A stretch of 64,000 nt of DNA, taken from contig NC_091973.1 of assembly GCF_036711975.1 (NCBI RefSeq), positions 20,708,001 through 20,772,000 of the forward strand, read 5' to 3'. A program made the translations under genes and the position numbers. Below the pieces are notes generated by a model. It was not told the DNA's origin and did not search any database. It worked only from the letters and a program-made list of their open reading frames with translations. Positions 1-11,591 of the stretch are shown here, piece after piece. Position 1 is the stretch's first letter; each line of letters starts with the position of its first letter. The stretch is from Onthophagus taurus. Lineage: Eukaryota > Arthropoda > Insecta > Coleoptera > Scarabaeidae.

Positions 1-700
1 ATTCATTGATATTTTCTGTTTTGTTTTGTATGTAAATAAAATCAATTTTTCTACTTATAAATGGATTTCTTTTCATAAAATTATTACATGGCAACGTAAT
101 AGAAAGCTTGCTCTTAAAACAACAATGCCTTGCATGCTATGGTATAAAAAATGGGAATTGCAACGTCTACTAGAAATTTATGCAAATCAAAAATTTTCTT
201 ATGTAACCTAATGCAAAATTTGCTCTAAGATACTCAAAAAAATGTATTCTTTCGTATTATCGAATAAAACATTGGGGTTGCCATTTAAAAAAATGTTGCC
301 CCTTTGATCCCGAAAATGTACGCCACTGTAAAAAAAATTTAGACATAGGAAAAGACGACAAATTTATTATAATCTTTGACACCTGAAAGGATTCTTTCAA
401 AAAGAAACTCGTTTTGAAGATATTTGAGGTGTTCCAGACTTTTTATTCACCCTGTATACAATAATTTTAAGTTATAATTATTCATTTTATTTTAGGTTTT
501 TATCTGACCTTGACTGTGGTGAACCTAATCCAGTAACTTTCTTCTTCAGCAACGCCTTCCAGAACTTAGAAAAGGATGGATATTGATGAAAGAGATGGAG
601 TATTGGACTGGTGTGAAGTTATCCATAAATCCCAGCCATAAATTTAAAACATTAATAATTCCGTAGCCAATACGATTTGAGTCACCAAATTTCACACACA
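1..700. other. No gene recognised
   Basis: AT-rich sequence with no supported coding region. At about 432-460 it contains an end-like sequence (caccctgtata) that is the reverse complement of the acagggtg motif near 3134. This looks like the terminus of a dispersed repeat. Confidence 0.4.
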
Positions 701-725
701 GGTCACTCTTACCCTCAAGAACAGC

Positions 726-810
726 TTTTTCGGGGGTGGGGGTTGAAATTTTTTTTTTACCAAAAACCCCCATTTGGTAAAAAAAAATTTCAACCCCCAC
801 CCCCGAAAAA
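726..810. repeat. Long near-perfect hairpin
   Basis: The arm at 726-764 (C/G tract, then GGGTTGAAA, a T run and ACCAAA) is the reverse complement of 773-810 apart from one extra T, with a loop of about 8 bases. The transcript would fold into a stem of about 38 bp. The sequence just downstream (about 820-835, caccctgatgggcac) resembles a motif in the inverted repeats at 898-1012 and 2955-3085, so the hairpin may belong to the same repeat family. No function is visible. Confidence 0.8.
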
Positions 811-897
811 GGGAAATTTTCACCCTGATGGGCACCTTCGAATTAAACCAAATTCTACCACATAATAGAACACAGTTCTAAGTATTTTTATCAATTT

Positions 898-1210
898 TCA
901 AAACACTGTAACCACTAACGGTTTTCGAGAAAAAAAATTTGTTATTAGATTCCATACGTATAGAGCGCGGCGCGGACTTTGGGGTGAATTTGACCCCGAT
1001 GGGCACTTCTGAAATTGATGAAATTTTAGGAAGATTTAGAGGATGCCTTTAGCGATTTAAATCGACCGTCAAAACATAGTAACCCTTAACGGTTTGAGAG
1101 AAAAAAATTTGTTATTAAATTGTACACGTATGTAGACCAGATAGTAGGTGCCTTTAGCGATTTTAATAGATTATAAAAACTGCGAAACTCTTAATGTTTC
1201 ATGAAAAAAA
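898..1210 (+). repeat. Left inverted-repeat block with tandem subunits
   Basis: Positions about 898-1012 are the inverted counterpart of about 2955-3085. Shared landmarks include ttattagattccatacg, tagagcgcg, gcggactttgggg and gatgggcacttctgaaatt. A related unit (tttagcgatttaaatcgacc, then cttaacggttt) follows at 1035-1110 and a weaker one at 1150-1210, so the left side holds two to three tandem, diverging units. Together with the right block it brackets the SGNH-like gene, like the terminal repeats of a roughly 2.2 kb transposon. Target-site duplications were not resolved. Confidence 0.65.
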
Positions 1211-1810
1211 TAAATTTTTTAATTTTATGGGCTTTTAGTCGTTACTGGCAAACGGTAAGAACTCCGCCACGTGCAGTTACAAAAGGTGCTTCCGAGAAAA
1301 TAGTTGCCGACTTATTCGGTGTTGTTTTTGAGCGTCATACACATTTTTTAGATTTTGCAAGAAGGGTGAGGAGTAAACATAGGAGTAAACTATTCTATTG
1401 GGGACGGAGATCACTAGTTGATATATTTCGCTGTAGTTCGCGCTTTATGCATATTTTATCGGTTTTTTTAGAATCAATCTGCTTCGATGTTTTCGTTAAT
1501 ATTTTTGTGTATATAATATATTGTGTATAAGTGTTGGTATTTAATATATAATATATATATTAATATTTTGCCGAGGCAACGACGTCATCATTTAGGAGCG
1601 CGGTAGAAGTTAATAAAGAAATAGTGATATTCAGAAACTTATTTTTGATGTTAATAAAGGTACGGGGAATTCCTTTTTAACTTCTTTTCGGTAAAAAGGT
1701 CACTTAAGCAGGTACGTAGCTTACGAGTTAGTGCATTGTAAGTACACTTACACCGGCTTTGACCAATCATAGCCATGGATATTACTGTAACGCAGGTAAG
1801 AACTTAATAA

Positions 1811-1818
1811 TATATAAA
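1811..1818 (+). promoter_or_regulatory. Putative TATA box of SGNH-like gene
   Basis: TATATAAA lies 66 bases before the ATG at 1884, in the only GC-balanced stretch nearby. The spacing is reasonable for a core promoter with a short leader. Inference from sequence only. Confidence 0.4.
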
Positions 1819-1883
1819 GGTTCCTCAGGTATTGCAGAAATCAGTTGTTCTGGTTATCTCTTGTTAAAAAGTGACCAGTGAAG

Positions 1884-2880
1884 ATGCCGACGAAATTACT
1901 GTTTTTGGGCGATAGTAATTTTTGCCGAATGCTACGTACTATACAAAGTAAGTGTTTGTTTTAACAGATGTGAAATTAATTCCTACTAATGGTATATAGT
2001 TTTAGGACGACAATCAAAACGGACAAGCAACGGAAAATATTTCCTCGACTTAGCAGTAGGCGGTCAAACAATACTAAAACTTTTGCGGCGCGCAAAGTGT
2101 ATTCCAAAAACATGTTCCCCTTGGCTGAACTTGGTGGAAACATATTGTTGAACGACATATCGTTATAATGATAGGAACTAACAATATACTCCACAAAACA
2201 TCACCATCCCAATTGAAGTCCCAATATTCTCACCTCTTCCGCTTCCTTCTTTCCTTAAATCCTAAAGGAATACAAATTTGCACAATTGTTATAAACCGAC
2301 CAATTTATTTTTTAATTAATTTCATTTCATTTTCTATTTTTTACGCTGACGAGCGGTAATACTATATCGTCTAGTCGTACGTGATTGTCCGCTTGTTTTT
2401 AAAATTGTAAAACAGAATGTAAGTTGTTCCCAACGGAAAAACATCAAATAAAAGAAGTTCGTCAAGGAAGCTTTTGGTTTAACTTGCAAACCCTCTTCTT
2501 CCCAGTAAGAACCCCTTGGTTCGCAACACAATTCCTCCCTGCAAAAACTTCGAGTCTGTGAACGTAAATATTATAATTTCTATGTCATGCTATAAATAAA
2601 TAATTTCCATGCCTTTATAGGAAATCAATGATTACATTCGACGGTTTTGTGCTGAAAAGCAAATCAATTGTATCGACATTGAAGCAATTGTTAACAGAAA
2701 CATGATGGAAACACAACGTAAAAATGTTTCTTTTCTTATGTATTTAATACAAGTTTCTACACAGGGATGGCATTCACTTAAATGAACAAGGGTCGGAAGC
2801 GGTCTGGAACGCGGTAACAAGTAATTATAATAATATTCTCAATCCATTACATAATTTAATTATAAGTAAAACAGACCATT
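1884..2880 (+). pseudogene. SGNH/GDSL-hydrolase-like multi-exon gene, broken
   Basis: The four landmark blocks of SGNH hydrolases occur in order. Exon 1 (1884-1947) encodes MPTKLLFLGDSN (block I), followed by a gtaagt donor. Exon 2 begins at 2006 after tttag and keeps frame into a YFLDLAVGGQTI segment (block II glycine). After a frame change near 2130-2150 it encodes VIMIGTNNI (block III asparagine) at about 2160-2190. A later exon, about 2621-2719, encodes an EINDYIRRFC segment and ends at gtaaaaat. The last exon, about 2764-2880, encodes DGIHLNEQG, the block V Asp-x-x-His. The family hydrolyses esters, and similar domains without enzymatic activity occur in proteins such as Oskar. The exon 2 to 3 connection (2290-2620) is unclear and the frame change suggests decay. 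The gene lies between inverted repeats, so it was probably carried by a mobile element. Confidence 0.6.
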
Positions 2881-2954
2881 AATATAATAAATTTCTTTCT
2901 CTATTCAAGGTTTTTTTTCTTTCAAAAATCCACCCTCCAAATCATCTCATTAAT

Positions 2955-3085
2955 TTCAGAAGTGCCCATCAGGGTCAAATTCACCCCCAAAGTCCGCATC
3001 GCGCTCTATGCGTATGGAATCTAATAACAATTTTTTTTTCTCGAAAACCGTTAAGGGTTACGGTGTTTTGACGGTCGATTTAAAT
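2955..3085 (-). repeat. Right inverted-repeat block
   Basis: Reverse complement of the left block, with the same motifs: gaagtgcccatcagggtc, ccccaaagtccgc, cgcgctctatgcgtatgg and ccgttaagggttac. Identity looks roughly 85-90 percent by eye. It continues to about 3115 with the tttaaatcgctaaaggcat segment that is also present in the left tandem unit. Confidence 0.65.
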
Positions 3086-3129
3086 CGCTAAAGGCATCCT
3101 CTAAATCGTCCTAAAGCATTAGCATTACT

Positions 3130-3700
3130 ACGTACAGGGTGTCCAAATTTCGATAGGTTTGCAGGGTATCTCAGTTATTATGAAAAATAGAAAGTTGCGA
3201 CTTTCGCGAACCTGAGCTACTTTTTTGTGAAACTTATAATGCCGCAAACCAAATTTTTATAGACCTCTTCGTTTTTGATATACATTTCAAAATTTACGAT
3301 TTTCAGACACCCCCCGTATCTCCGCTATCCGGAAACTTAGTAAAAAAGTAAAAACGGGTTCTAATAGATTTTTTTACGTAGAATCCAATGGTGCACGTAG
3401 AATTTTTCTAGTCATCACAGTTTTTAAGTTATAAACACAACTTAGGTTTTTTTAAATGGAACCACCTATATTTTATTTTTTTATTGAACTAGAATTTTTT
3501 CAAGCTTTTCAATGATATATAATGCTCTATACTTACCTTTATAATTAACCTCGAAATTGAATAAAATACATTATTTTATAAGTAAGCAATGATAAATAGA
3601 CTGCCTAGCCTGACGTCACAGAGATGGCCGAAGCTTATATCGACTCCAAACAATTTCGTTGCTAACCACAGTTGCTAATGATAAACTGTAATAAAAATGT
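3130..3700. repeat. Dispersed repeat starting acagggtgtcc
   Basis: A dispersed-repeat type sequence opens at 3134 with a terminus-like motif (acagggtgtccaaattt). It has no coding capacity. The reverse complement of the acagggtg motif appears at about 438-450. I did not find a matching right end next to it, so its extent is approximate. Confidence 0.35.
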
Positions 3701-3937
3701 CATTTGAAATGTCATATAAAAAGTCACTTAGTTTATTTTATTTTAACACTAATTGAAAAATTGCATATGGTGATTTACCGTTAGCAACCAAAGAAATTGT
3801 ATAACTAGAAGCACATATAAACACCAAGAGTTGAAGGTGACGGTACGAAAAAGAATAATAAAAGAACATTTCATTTGTAAGTAGTAATTCTAATATAATT
3901 GGAAAATATATGTATATAACATACAAACTGATTTTAG

Positions 3938-6560
3938 TTTTCCTAAAGATAAAGATAGAAAAAAGAAGTGGTTAGATATTTTAGGAATTGAAAGTGTGCG
4001 TGAATCTGCATTGGTATGCGGTGATCACTTTAAAGATTCAGAAAAATATAAAGATATACGGAATCGTACATTGATCAAAAAGACTGCTGTTCCTGAACCT
4101 TATTATGTTAAGCCAGTGGAAGAAAACGAAAGAACCAGAAGATCGGCTAAGTAAGTGATGTAATTATTCTTTAATTTAATTTAATTTTGTTTTAACGTCT
4201 TCAACGGCTGAATTTTTTAAAACGCAAAAAAAAAACTTAAAAAAATTTTTTTTAAGGCTAATTCACTTTTTGTAGACGGTACCAAATAATTAATAAAAGC
4301 AAATGGACACATATGTGCCATCGCCTGAAAATGTCAGGATCTAGATACTTAGTATTGATTATTTTTAAAAAAATTTTAAGTTTTTAACTTATGTCTGAGT
4401 TTTTTTGTTCTTTTTTGACAATTTAGCTGATGATGGCCTAGTAGCCGAAACCGGTACTGATTACTGATTACATTAAATTTTTTAGCGAGAAAGAAGTTAT
4501 TTTATTTAAATACCTAAATTTTATATTTATTTAGTATTGATTGTTTCAGTTCTTTCAACAAGTATTCTTCAGCTACAATTAGCAACATTTATTCAACATC
4601 TGCTACTTTGACTGCAACACTATCTTCCACAACTTTGGCTGCATCAGAAAACATTTCTTCATCATCCTCAGGATCAATTAGAAGCAAGATTAAAGGAAAT
4701 TTTAAGAAGCCTCGAAGGTGTAGTTTTTTTAATTTAATTCACTTCCATATTTTCTTATGTTATAATTGTAGGAAGAAAAAACGAGTAATGGTAGGAGACT
4801 GCAGTTCAAGTGATATGGATGAACCACAAAAAGCACGCCACAATTGGAAAATTGCTTGTAATACCATAAGGAATCTACGAAAAAAAGTTAAAATTCTTCA
4901 ACAAGCAAAGAGAAGATTAACGAAAAAAGTGGGAACTCTAAAGGAATTAAGTGAACATCTGAGAAATAAAGGTTTTATTTCAGATGAAGCTGTAAATACT
5001 TTACAAGTAAGAAACGTTATTATAATATTAATAATGTTACATAGATACAGTTTTATGTTTTATTAATGTTTCAATGTAAGTACTCATTATTAATTTACTA
5101 TTACAGGCATCTTTACCAGATGGAGTATGCCAAGAATTGTTCAACAAAATTCTTAAAGGTCCATCAAAAAAGAAATACACCCCAAAGTCAAGAGCTTTTG
5201 CTGTAACGTTAAATTATTATTCACGAGCTGCCTATATGTATGTTCGTGAAACATTTAATAACAGCTTACCACATCCCAATACTTTGATGAAGTGGTATCA
5301 AAGTATTGATGGATCACCAGGTTTGACAGTGCAAGCATTAAATACATTAAAACGTAAAGTTGAAGAATATAAGATGTCTAAACGTAAAATTATATGCAAT
5401 TTAACGATGGATGAAATGTCCATTAAAAAACAAATATTATGGACAGGTCAAACATTTTCGGGTTATGTAGATTTTGGTTCCGAAATCGGTAATGAGCAAA
5501 TGATTGAAGCACGTGAGGCCCTCGTCTTCATGCTTGTTGGGATCAACGGATATTTGAAATTGCCTGTTGCCTATTTTTTAATAAATGGAATGACAGCCGA
5601 TCAGAAAGCGAACAAAATCTTGAAGGTTCTTGAGTTTGTACATGACTCAGGTGTTGTTGTTACGTCTATTACTTTTGATGGGACTTGTACAAATTTAGCA
5701 GCGGTAATTCAATTGGGTGCGTCCTTAGACGAAGGTCATATACGTCCATATTTTCAACATCCCATATCAGAAGAACAAGTATATATACATCTTGACGCTT
5801 GTCAAATGTAAAAGCTTGTGCGGAATTGTTTAGCAAGCTAACAAATTTTAATTAATGAGAATGGCGAAGAAATAAAATCTGAGTTTATTGAAGTTTTAAA
5901 TAAGGTGCAATTTGAAGAAGGATTAAGTGCAGGTACTAAGATATTTCAAAGGAATGTGAATTGGGTACGAGAAAAAATGAAAGTGAAGCTTGCTGCTCAA
6001 ACCCTCAGTAAAAGTGTGGCTGATGCACTTAATTATTTACAAAATAATACAGACCTAACTGAATTTAGAAATTGTAATGCAACTGCTCAATTTTGTGCAA
6101 TTTTCAATAATTTATTTGATGTACTAAATTCGAGGTCCCTGATAAGCACATACATATTTAAAAGGGGTATTGGTGCCGAAAATGCTGAAGTTACATTTAG
6201 GTTTTTAGACTTTGCCTATAAGTATATTATTAATAAGTATACTTAATACGCGCTGTAAAACAGGATTTTTAGGTTTTTTGGTATGTATCGATAGTTTAAG
6301 ATTAATGTACAACAAATATGTTCAAGAAACACATAAATTAAAATTTATTTTAACTTATAAATTGTCACAAGACCATTTAGAAATTTTTAGTGCAATTAGA
6401 CGTCGTGGTGGGTGGGTATTGTAACAATCCTACTGCAATACAATTTGAAAAGCTTACAAAAAACTATTAGTACATACTGACATTAAAGGGGCAGAATCTG
6501 CAAATGCAATTGCATTAGATCGTACTAATATTTTAAACTGTTCATCAATACACTTCATTT
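3938..6560 (+). pseudogene. P-element-type transposase with THAP domain, decayed
   Basis: Exons follow GT-AG rules: 3938-4150, 4550-4717, 4772-5006 and 5107 onward. The first encodes the second half of a THAP zinc-binding DNA-binding domain (FPKDKDRKKKW, CGDHF, then AVPEPY). The 4772-5006 exon is a Lys/Arg-rich probable coiled coil. The long last exon carries the RNase-H-like catalytic core of the P-element/THAP9 family, including NLTMDEMSI and ITFDGTCTN. In-frame stops occur at about 5809 and 5840, and the frame is lost near 6240. C-terminal signatures (KLSQDHLE, RRRGG, then ANAIALDRTN) reach about 6560. The first THAP exon with the leading Cys pair is not readable upstream of 3890. The family does cut-and-paste transposition; this copy is inactive. 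Confidence 0.85.
4205..4540 (+). repeat. Repeat inside a THAP transposase intron, with ribozyme-like tail
   Basis: The intron between 4150 and 4550 is enlarged by a non-coding insert. At 4427-4451 it contains CTGATGA, a GGC/GCC stem with a CTAGTA loop, then GAAAC followed by CGGTAC. The same layout recurs at 30806-30835 and, with one change, on the minus strand at 48253-48278. It resembles the core of hammerhead motifs found in Penelope-like retroelements, with one additional T after CTGATGA. Confidence 0.5.
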
Positions 6561-6570
6561 TGGGCCAAAA

Positions 6571-6928
6571 ATAGAATCTGCTGATACGATGAAATGGTTT
6601 AAAAATCCCAGCATGTCCAGCACATGGGTCATCATGATGCCCCCCATCTCCTTACGTTTCTCTTTAGGAACAACCCTTTTCCATTTTTCATTATCTTCCT
6701 ACTGAAATGATTTTTTATCAACACATTTGTATAAATGAGTACTTTCCACTCGCCAACACGTATATTTTAAACGATTTTCATATATTGTTCTCATCATTTT
6801 TAAGTACCATTTACCAGAAATAGTTTCATTCGGTATAAAATCGTTATCGAGAGCATCAACTTCAGGAACAGAACGAGAAAGTAAATCCGGTACTATGTGA
6901 TCTTTTCCCTTTCTATGAAGCAAAATAT
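6571..6928 (-). pseudogene. Gypsy retrotransposon fragment (RNase H end to integrase zinc domain)
   Basis: Read on the minus strand, 6928-6699 encodes a segment starting HRKGKDHIVPDLLSRS, the typical end of the gypsy RNase H region. It continues through a linker into a HHCC-type integrase N-terminus (HDDPCAGHAGIF, then a HRIS..FYFWPKM-like part) at about 6660-6575 in shifted frames. Several frameshifts are present. It abuts the P-element tail on one side and a Jockey-like LINE on the other. Confidence 0.7.
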
Positions 6929-6929
6929 T

Positions 6930-7435
6930 CGAGAAGATAGTGAATGCTAGGTTAATGTGGGTACTTGAAAGTAAAAGGCTGTTATCCGACCGTCAGTTTG
7001 GTTTTGGGAAGGGTAGATCGACTACCGACAATCTGGTATTATTGGAGAGAGCTGTGCAGGACGCCTTCTACAGGGAGGAACATCTTGTCGCGGTCTTTTT
7101 CGATATCGAGAAGGCCTATGACAGACATGACGTGGCGGTTCGGGGTCCTAGATCAAATCCGCGAATGGGGTTTTCGAGGACTCCTCCCTACGTTCATCGC
7201 ATCCTTCTTAGAAGATCGCCAATTTAGAGTGAGAGTGGGAGATGTTCTTTCCAATGTAAAGGTACTGGAGAAAGGCATTTCACAGGGTTCCACGCTCAGT
7301 GTGACCCCGAAAATTTAATCACTCGAGGAAAAGTAGCCCTGAATATAATCAGGATGACCTCAAATACCAAATGGGGTGCGGACACGTCGGTTCTTTTTAA
7401 ATTGTATCAGGCTATGGTATTGCCCATTCTGGTGT
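6930..7435 (+). pseudogene. Jockey-like LINE reverse transcriptase, upstream part
   Basis: Encodes the central reverse-transcriptase region: NARLMWVLESK, then QFGFGKGRSTTDNLV, AVFFDIEKAYD, and in another frame SFLEDRQFRVRVG and KGISQGSTLSVT. The segment after about 7320 jumps to a C-terminal part (ALNIIRMTSNTKWG, then YQAMVLPIL), so an internal part including the YADD motif is deleted. The reading is cut after the first base of a GAC codon at 7435 and resumes at 11672. Frameshifts make it a pseudogene. Confidence 0.8.
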
Positions 7436-9041
7436 AACGAAGTTACATTATTTTTATTTTTCAAAAACCGAATATTCCGAAAAATTACCGAAAATTAAAT
7501 ATATCCGAGTATACTTCCCACACTACCTCGATACGTTACAGTTTCCACCCGATTTGTAGAAATTCCGAAAAAGATATCTTATCTCCTTATCACCGCCCGT
7601 TTATGCAACCCAATTCACATTCTATTAATTTTGATAATTTTCTTAATTAGACTTTGATTTTCTCCGTTTTCCATTTAGAAACCGTTATCTTAAATTCCAA
7701 CAACGTTCCCTGACCGAATCAACAATAAATGAAAGTAATTAATAAAATTGCTGAATCACGAAAACATGTGCTTTCCGAAAAATTATTATCAAATAATTAA
7801 ATAATTCCGAAATTAACAAATTTTCAAACAAGATACGACAAGCCACATGTTTCTATCAGTCCAGCCGACCGTCCCGAGGAAGTTTCAGCAGCCACCGAGA
7901 TACCGTCGGGCTACTGTATACCGATTTCAAACATTTACAAATATCATGAAATAACCGTTGAACGATTTTAAAGATGATCCGCTTATTATTAACACAATAA
8001 TTCACCGAAAATCATCCCGCATCATAATTAATTAAATTACTCCGTTCCTGATGGTCATCCGTTGAAAATATTGCCCATGTAGGATTGCCCCGAACATCGC
8101 CCAACTGCTGGAATTGTTTTGTGTTAAAGTGCGCGTAAATTAATACCGATTAATTGGTTTTAACGTAAAACACGTGGTCGGGAAATCGTTTGTGAATATA
8201 AGTGCCGTAAACACTGGCCGATTTTGTTAAAAATATTTTTGTGATTTTCCGTATAAGTAAGGGTATCTTTTGATTTGTGTTATAAATTTTTCCGTTAATT
8301 ATTGTTGATTAATTGTTAATTACTCCGCCGTTCCTTAGCCGATTTTACTCGTTCAAAGACAGCAATTATGTAATTTTGTCTCCCGCATCCGATAGCGCCG
8401 TCAGAATTTTGCTATTTTTGTTAATTAGCGCCGCGCATTGCAAATTAGTCGTTGATAACTTGTACTGATACGATCCCCCACGCGAAAAAATCCAGTTTTC
8501 GCCCCAAAATGGTATAAATAGCCGGCCAAAATTCTGATTTAAAACAATTCTTCATCAGTTCTACGACAGCTTCAAGTCTTCAGTCCGCAACAGCCGTGAT
8601 TAGTTCCGAAGACACCCGCTAATTTTTCTTAGAAATACCCGTATTTCAATTTTACCGTAAGTCCGATTTATTTTGAAAGACTTTGATTTTATTTTTGTTA
8701 ACTTTCGTTAATTTTTGTACATTTTGTCCCAACCTTAATATTCTTGGAAGGTTCTTCGAGTATTCCGTTCCTTTACACCTTAGGAAGGTTTCCAGGTGTA
8801 TCCTATACCTCCGCCTCATTTTTTTTGTTCGTTTAATTTAAACTCATTTATTATAAAGTCAAAGTCTTGTCAATTTATTCCAACCGTCCGCTTTCTCCGA
8901 CTGTGGTCAAAAAGTAATAAACTGCTCTCCCATTTGTTTATTTTATTATTAATAAAGTTTATGGTTATTTGTTTTCCGAATTTTTCTTGTTTTCTTCTTT
9001 CCCATACCGAATCCCTGAATCTCCGACTGTAACCACCAAAA
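7436..9041 (+). mobile_element. Putative solo LTR or LTR-element end
   Basis: The insertion into the Jockey LINE begins TGTAACGAAGTTAC exactly where the LINE frame breaks. No gene is present. A core-promoter-like TATAAATA at 8513-8520 is followed by an arthropod initiator-like TCAGTT at 8555, an AATAAA at 8951-8956 and a probable 3' end at AGTTACC (9041). A TGG-starting segment that could be a primer-binding site follows directly. The 5' TG, promoter, polyA signal and following TGG fit an LTR of about 1.6 kb. I found no second copy, so either this is a solo LTR or the rest is lost. Confidence 0.45.
8513..8520 (+). promoter_or_regulatory. TATA box in putative LTR
   Basis: TATAAATA followed about 40 bases later by TCAGTT, an arthropod-type initiator. 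The surrounding sequence is locally GC-richer than its flanks. Read as the LTR promoter. Confidence 0.4.
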
Positions 9042-9189
9042 GTTACCTGGAGGCGAAAGAGTTCCTTAACGGTCGGTCACCTAATTAATATTTTAGTTTA
9101 AAATTACTTCTTGAGCCACGAGGTTTCTTTGAAGTTATACGTGTGCGCTGTAAATTTTTACCGAGATTTTTACTTATTTTTTTTGCGAA

Positions 9190-10991
9190 ATGTATCCGCG
9201 TAAAGTTAGAAGGGTAGATCGAGATGAGAGTGTTAGAAGAAAAGATAGACCAAAAAAAAGGAAACAATCATTTAATCCTAAATCTGCAGAAATCGATACT
9301 GCATCTTTCGCCAGCACATCGGCGAAAAAACTTAAAAACCAAGAAGAGAAACACGTCTCGGAAGACGCTACTCTTCAATATGCTATTATAGACTTTTTCT
9401 TAGTTTTTTCAACGCTTTCTAATTTTGTGAAGTGTTCTAACATTATAAATGAAAATGGAGATGAAAAAGTGTGTGATGGTAAACTTCAATTCAAACAATG
9501 TGCAAAATTAGGCATTGGTTTTAAAATTATGGTGGAGTGTGAAAAATGTCAGCCTAGATATATTTCATCGTGTCAAAAAATAGGTAAAGCGTATGCAATA
9601 AACCGCAGATTAATTTTTGTTATGCGAATATTGGGCTTAGGTCTTGCCGGATGTAAAAAATTTTGTGGGTTAAGGGATATTAGTAGTTCTTTCTTGAATC
9701 AATCAACGTACGATTTTTATGTCAATAAGATACATGAATGCATCAAGACGGTTGCCGATTCACTTTTTTCCTCAGCTGCAAAAGAAAAAATAAACTTAAC
9801 GTGTGATGAAAACGGTCTTGAACATACGAAAAACGCGGTTATTCATCATTATACGGTGTGGCCACGTTGATTGGTTATTATTCTGGCAAAGTTTTGGATA
9901 TATTTGTGAAAAGTTCATATTGTAAATTATGTGAGACTTGGAAGAAACAACTAGATTCGGCAGAATTTGAAGAGTGGCAAGAGGATCATTTAGAGAAAAA
10001 AGAATGCAGTGCCAATCACCAAGGACCAGCTGGTAATATGGAAGTTTCCTCAATCGTTACAATGTTTCAACGTTCGTTTGAAAAATATGGCCTGAGGTAC
10101 ATAAATTATATTGGAGACGGGGACTCCAAAACATATACCGGAGTTCTTAATTCCAAACCTTATGGTGAAAATGTTCAAATAAATAAAAAAGAATGCATAA
10201 TACACGTGCAAAAAAGGATGGGCACCCGTTTACGCAATTTAGTAAAGAAAACTGTTGATGAAAAAAATATCAAAGGAAAAACGATTAGAAAAGGAAGTCT
10301 TTCTGGCAAAGGCAAGCTTACAGGTAAATTGATCGACAAATTAACAGTTTATTACGGGCTAGCTATAAGAAGAAATTGTAATTCGGTTGAAAGCATGAAG
10401 GACGCTATATGGGCAACTTACTTACATTATAGCTCTACGGACCAAAACCCACAGCACGAAAAATGTCCAAGTGACCCTGAGTCATGGTGCGTTTGGCAGC
10501 GTGCTTTTGCTATGAATGCCATATCAACATTTAAACATGATTATGCTCCATTGCAAAGCGATGTTTTGTCGGCTATCAAGCCTATATATGAGGAGCTTAC
10601 AAAGGATGTGCTTTTAGAACGGTGTGTTGGTGGCTTCACACAAAATAATAATGAAAGCCTGAACCAACTAATTTGGAAAATCACTCCAAAAATACTCCCT
10701 GCCGGTTCCAAAATAGTTGAAATTGCTGCATTTGTTGCCGCTTCTACTTTCAACGAAGGGATCTCGGCTTTATTAATTTTTTTGCACGCGATGGACATTA
10801 AACTTGGTCGAAATAGCCACGAATACGCGCGAATAGAAGATGAAAATCGCATACTCATAGCTGAGAAAAAAGCTGAAGCTAGGACTCGAGAAGCTAGAAT
10901 TCGTCTTAGGCAGGAACAAAAGGATGCTTTGGACATTGCAGCTGCAGCAGGAACATTACTTTATGGAGCTGGAATCGACGATTCGATATAA
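9190..10991 (+). pseudogene. Mutator-like (Phantom-type) transposase with one frameshift
   Basis: Two abutting frames cover one protein. The first (9190-9870) has a basic N-terminus (YPRKVRRVDR, RPKKRKQ) and Cys pairs (CEKCQ). It enters the catalytic core with a TCDENG segment that corresponds to the usual D-G-T-W site. A one-base indel near 9818-9825 breaks this site, and the second frame (9858-10991) continues with VATLIGYYSGKVLD, CKLCETW, the hallmark GDGDSKTY and a CIIHVQKRMG region. The first catalytic Asp lies at the frameshift and the second in GDGDS. The C-terminus is a charged probable coiled coil. Only one inactivating change is visible, so the insertion is fairly young. No target duplication or clear terminal inverted repeats were found. 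Confidence 0.85.
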
Positions 10992-11150
10992 GTTAAAAAA
11001 AAATTTCTTTTTCGTTTTATTCCTATTTAAAACTTTAATCGCGTTTTTCTTAAAATTCTATTTTGGAAGTCGGTGGACACGATTTCTCAAAAACCAATGC
11101 ACCGATCTTATTTAAATTTTGCACACTTCTTTAAAATAGCATTGACTAGT

Positions 11151-11301
11151 GACTGAACGAAGGGTTTTTGTTTTTTTCGGTTACAACTAATTTTACAAGA
11201 CTATACGTAGTGTAAATTGTACCAAAAATTGCACTTTATTGCGAACAACTCTGCCAAAAATTAAGTTTTCAATTTTTTTTTAAATCCTTCGTTCAGTCAC
11301 G
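11151..11301. repeat. Subterminal inverted repeat downstream of Mutator transposase
   Basis: GTGACTGAACGAAGG (11151-11165) and its exact reverse complement CCTTCGTTCAGTCAC (11287-11301) flank about 120 bases. They lie 160-310 bases after the transposase stop and probably belong to the 3' end of the Mutator-like element. Confidence 0.6.
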
Positions 11302-11591
11302 AGCTATACGTATCTACTTACAGAAAAAAAAATCTTTTTTAATTTCGGATAAACGGTTTTTGAATTATCGTGACCACCGCGCGGACACTTTCTTTTTAAG
11401 GGGTCTCCGGAAACCAGGTCCCACAGGCTGAACTTTACAAATTTCTTAATGATTTTTTTTTTAAATGTAGTTTAATGTTGCTATTTTATATACGTAAAAG
11501 TTTGAATATAATAATTTATTCATTATATCAAAAATATAATAAAGAAAATATGTTTTTTTTTAACCTTCCAAACCCCTTAACTCTCTAAACA

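Noticed and set aside
677..865. Open frame over the 726-810 hairpin
   Set aside because: Both strands are open only because the sequence is palindromic and low-complexity; no protein motif.
1201..1530. 109-codon open frame before the SGNH-like gene
   Set aside because: No domain or start context, overlaps repeat units and ends in AT-rich sequence; treated as chance.
10541..10936. 131-codon minus-strand frame
   Set aside because: Antisense shadow of the Mutator transposase.
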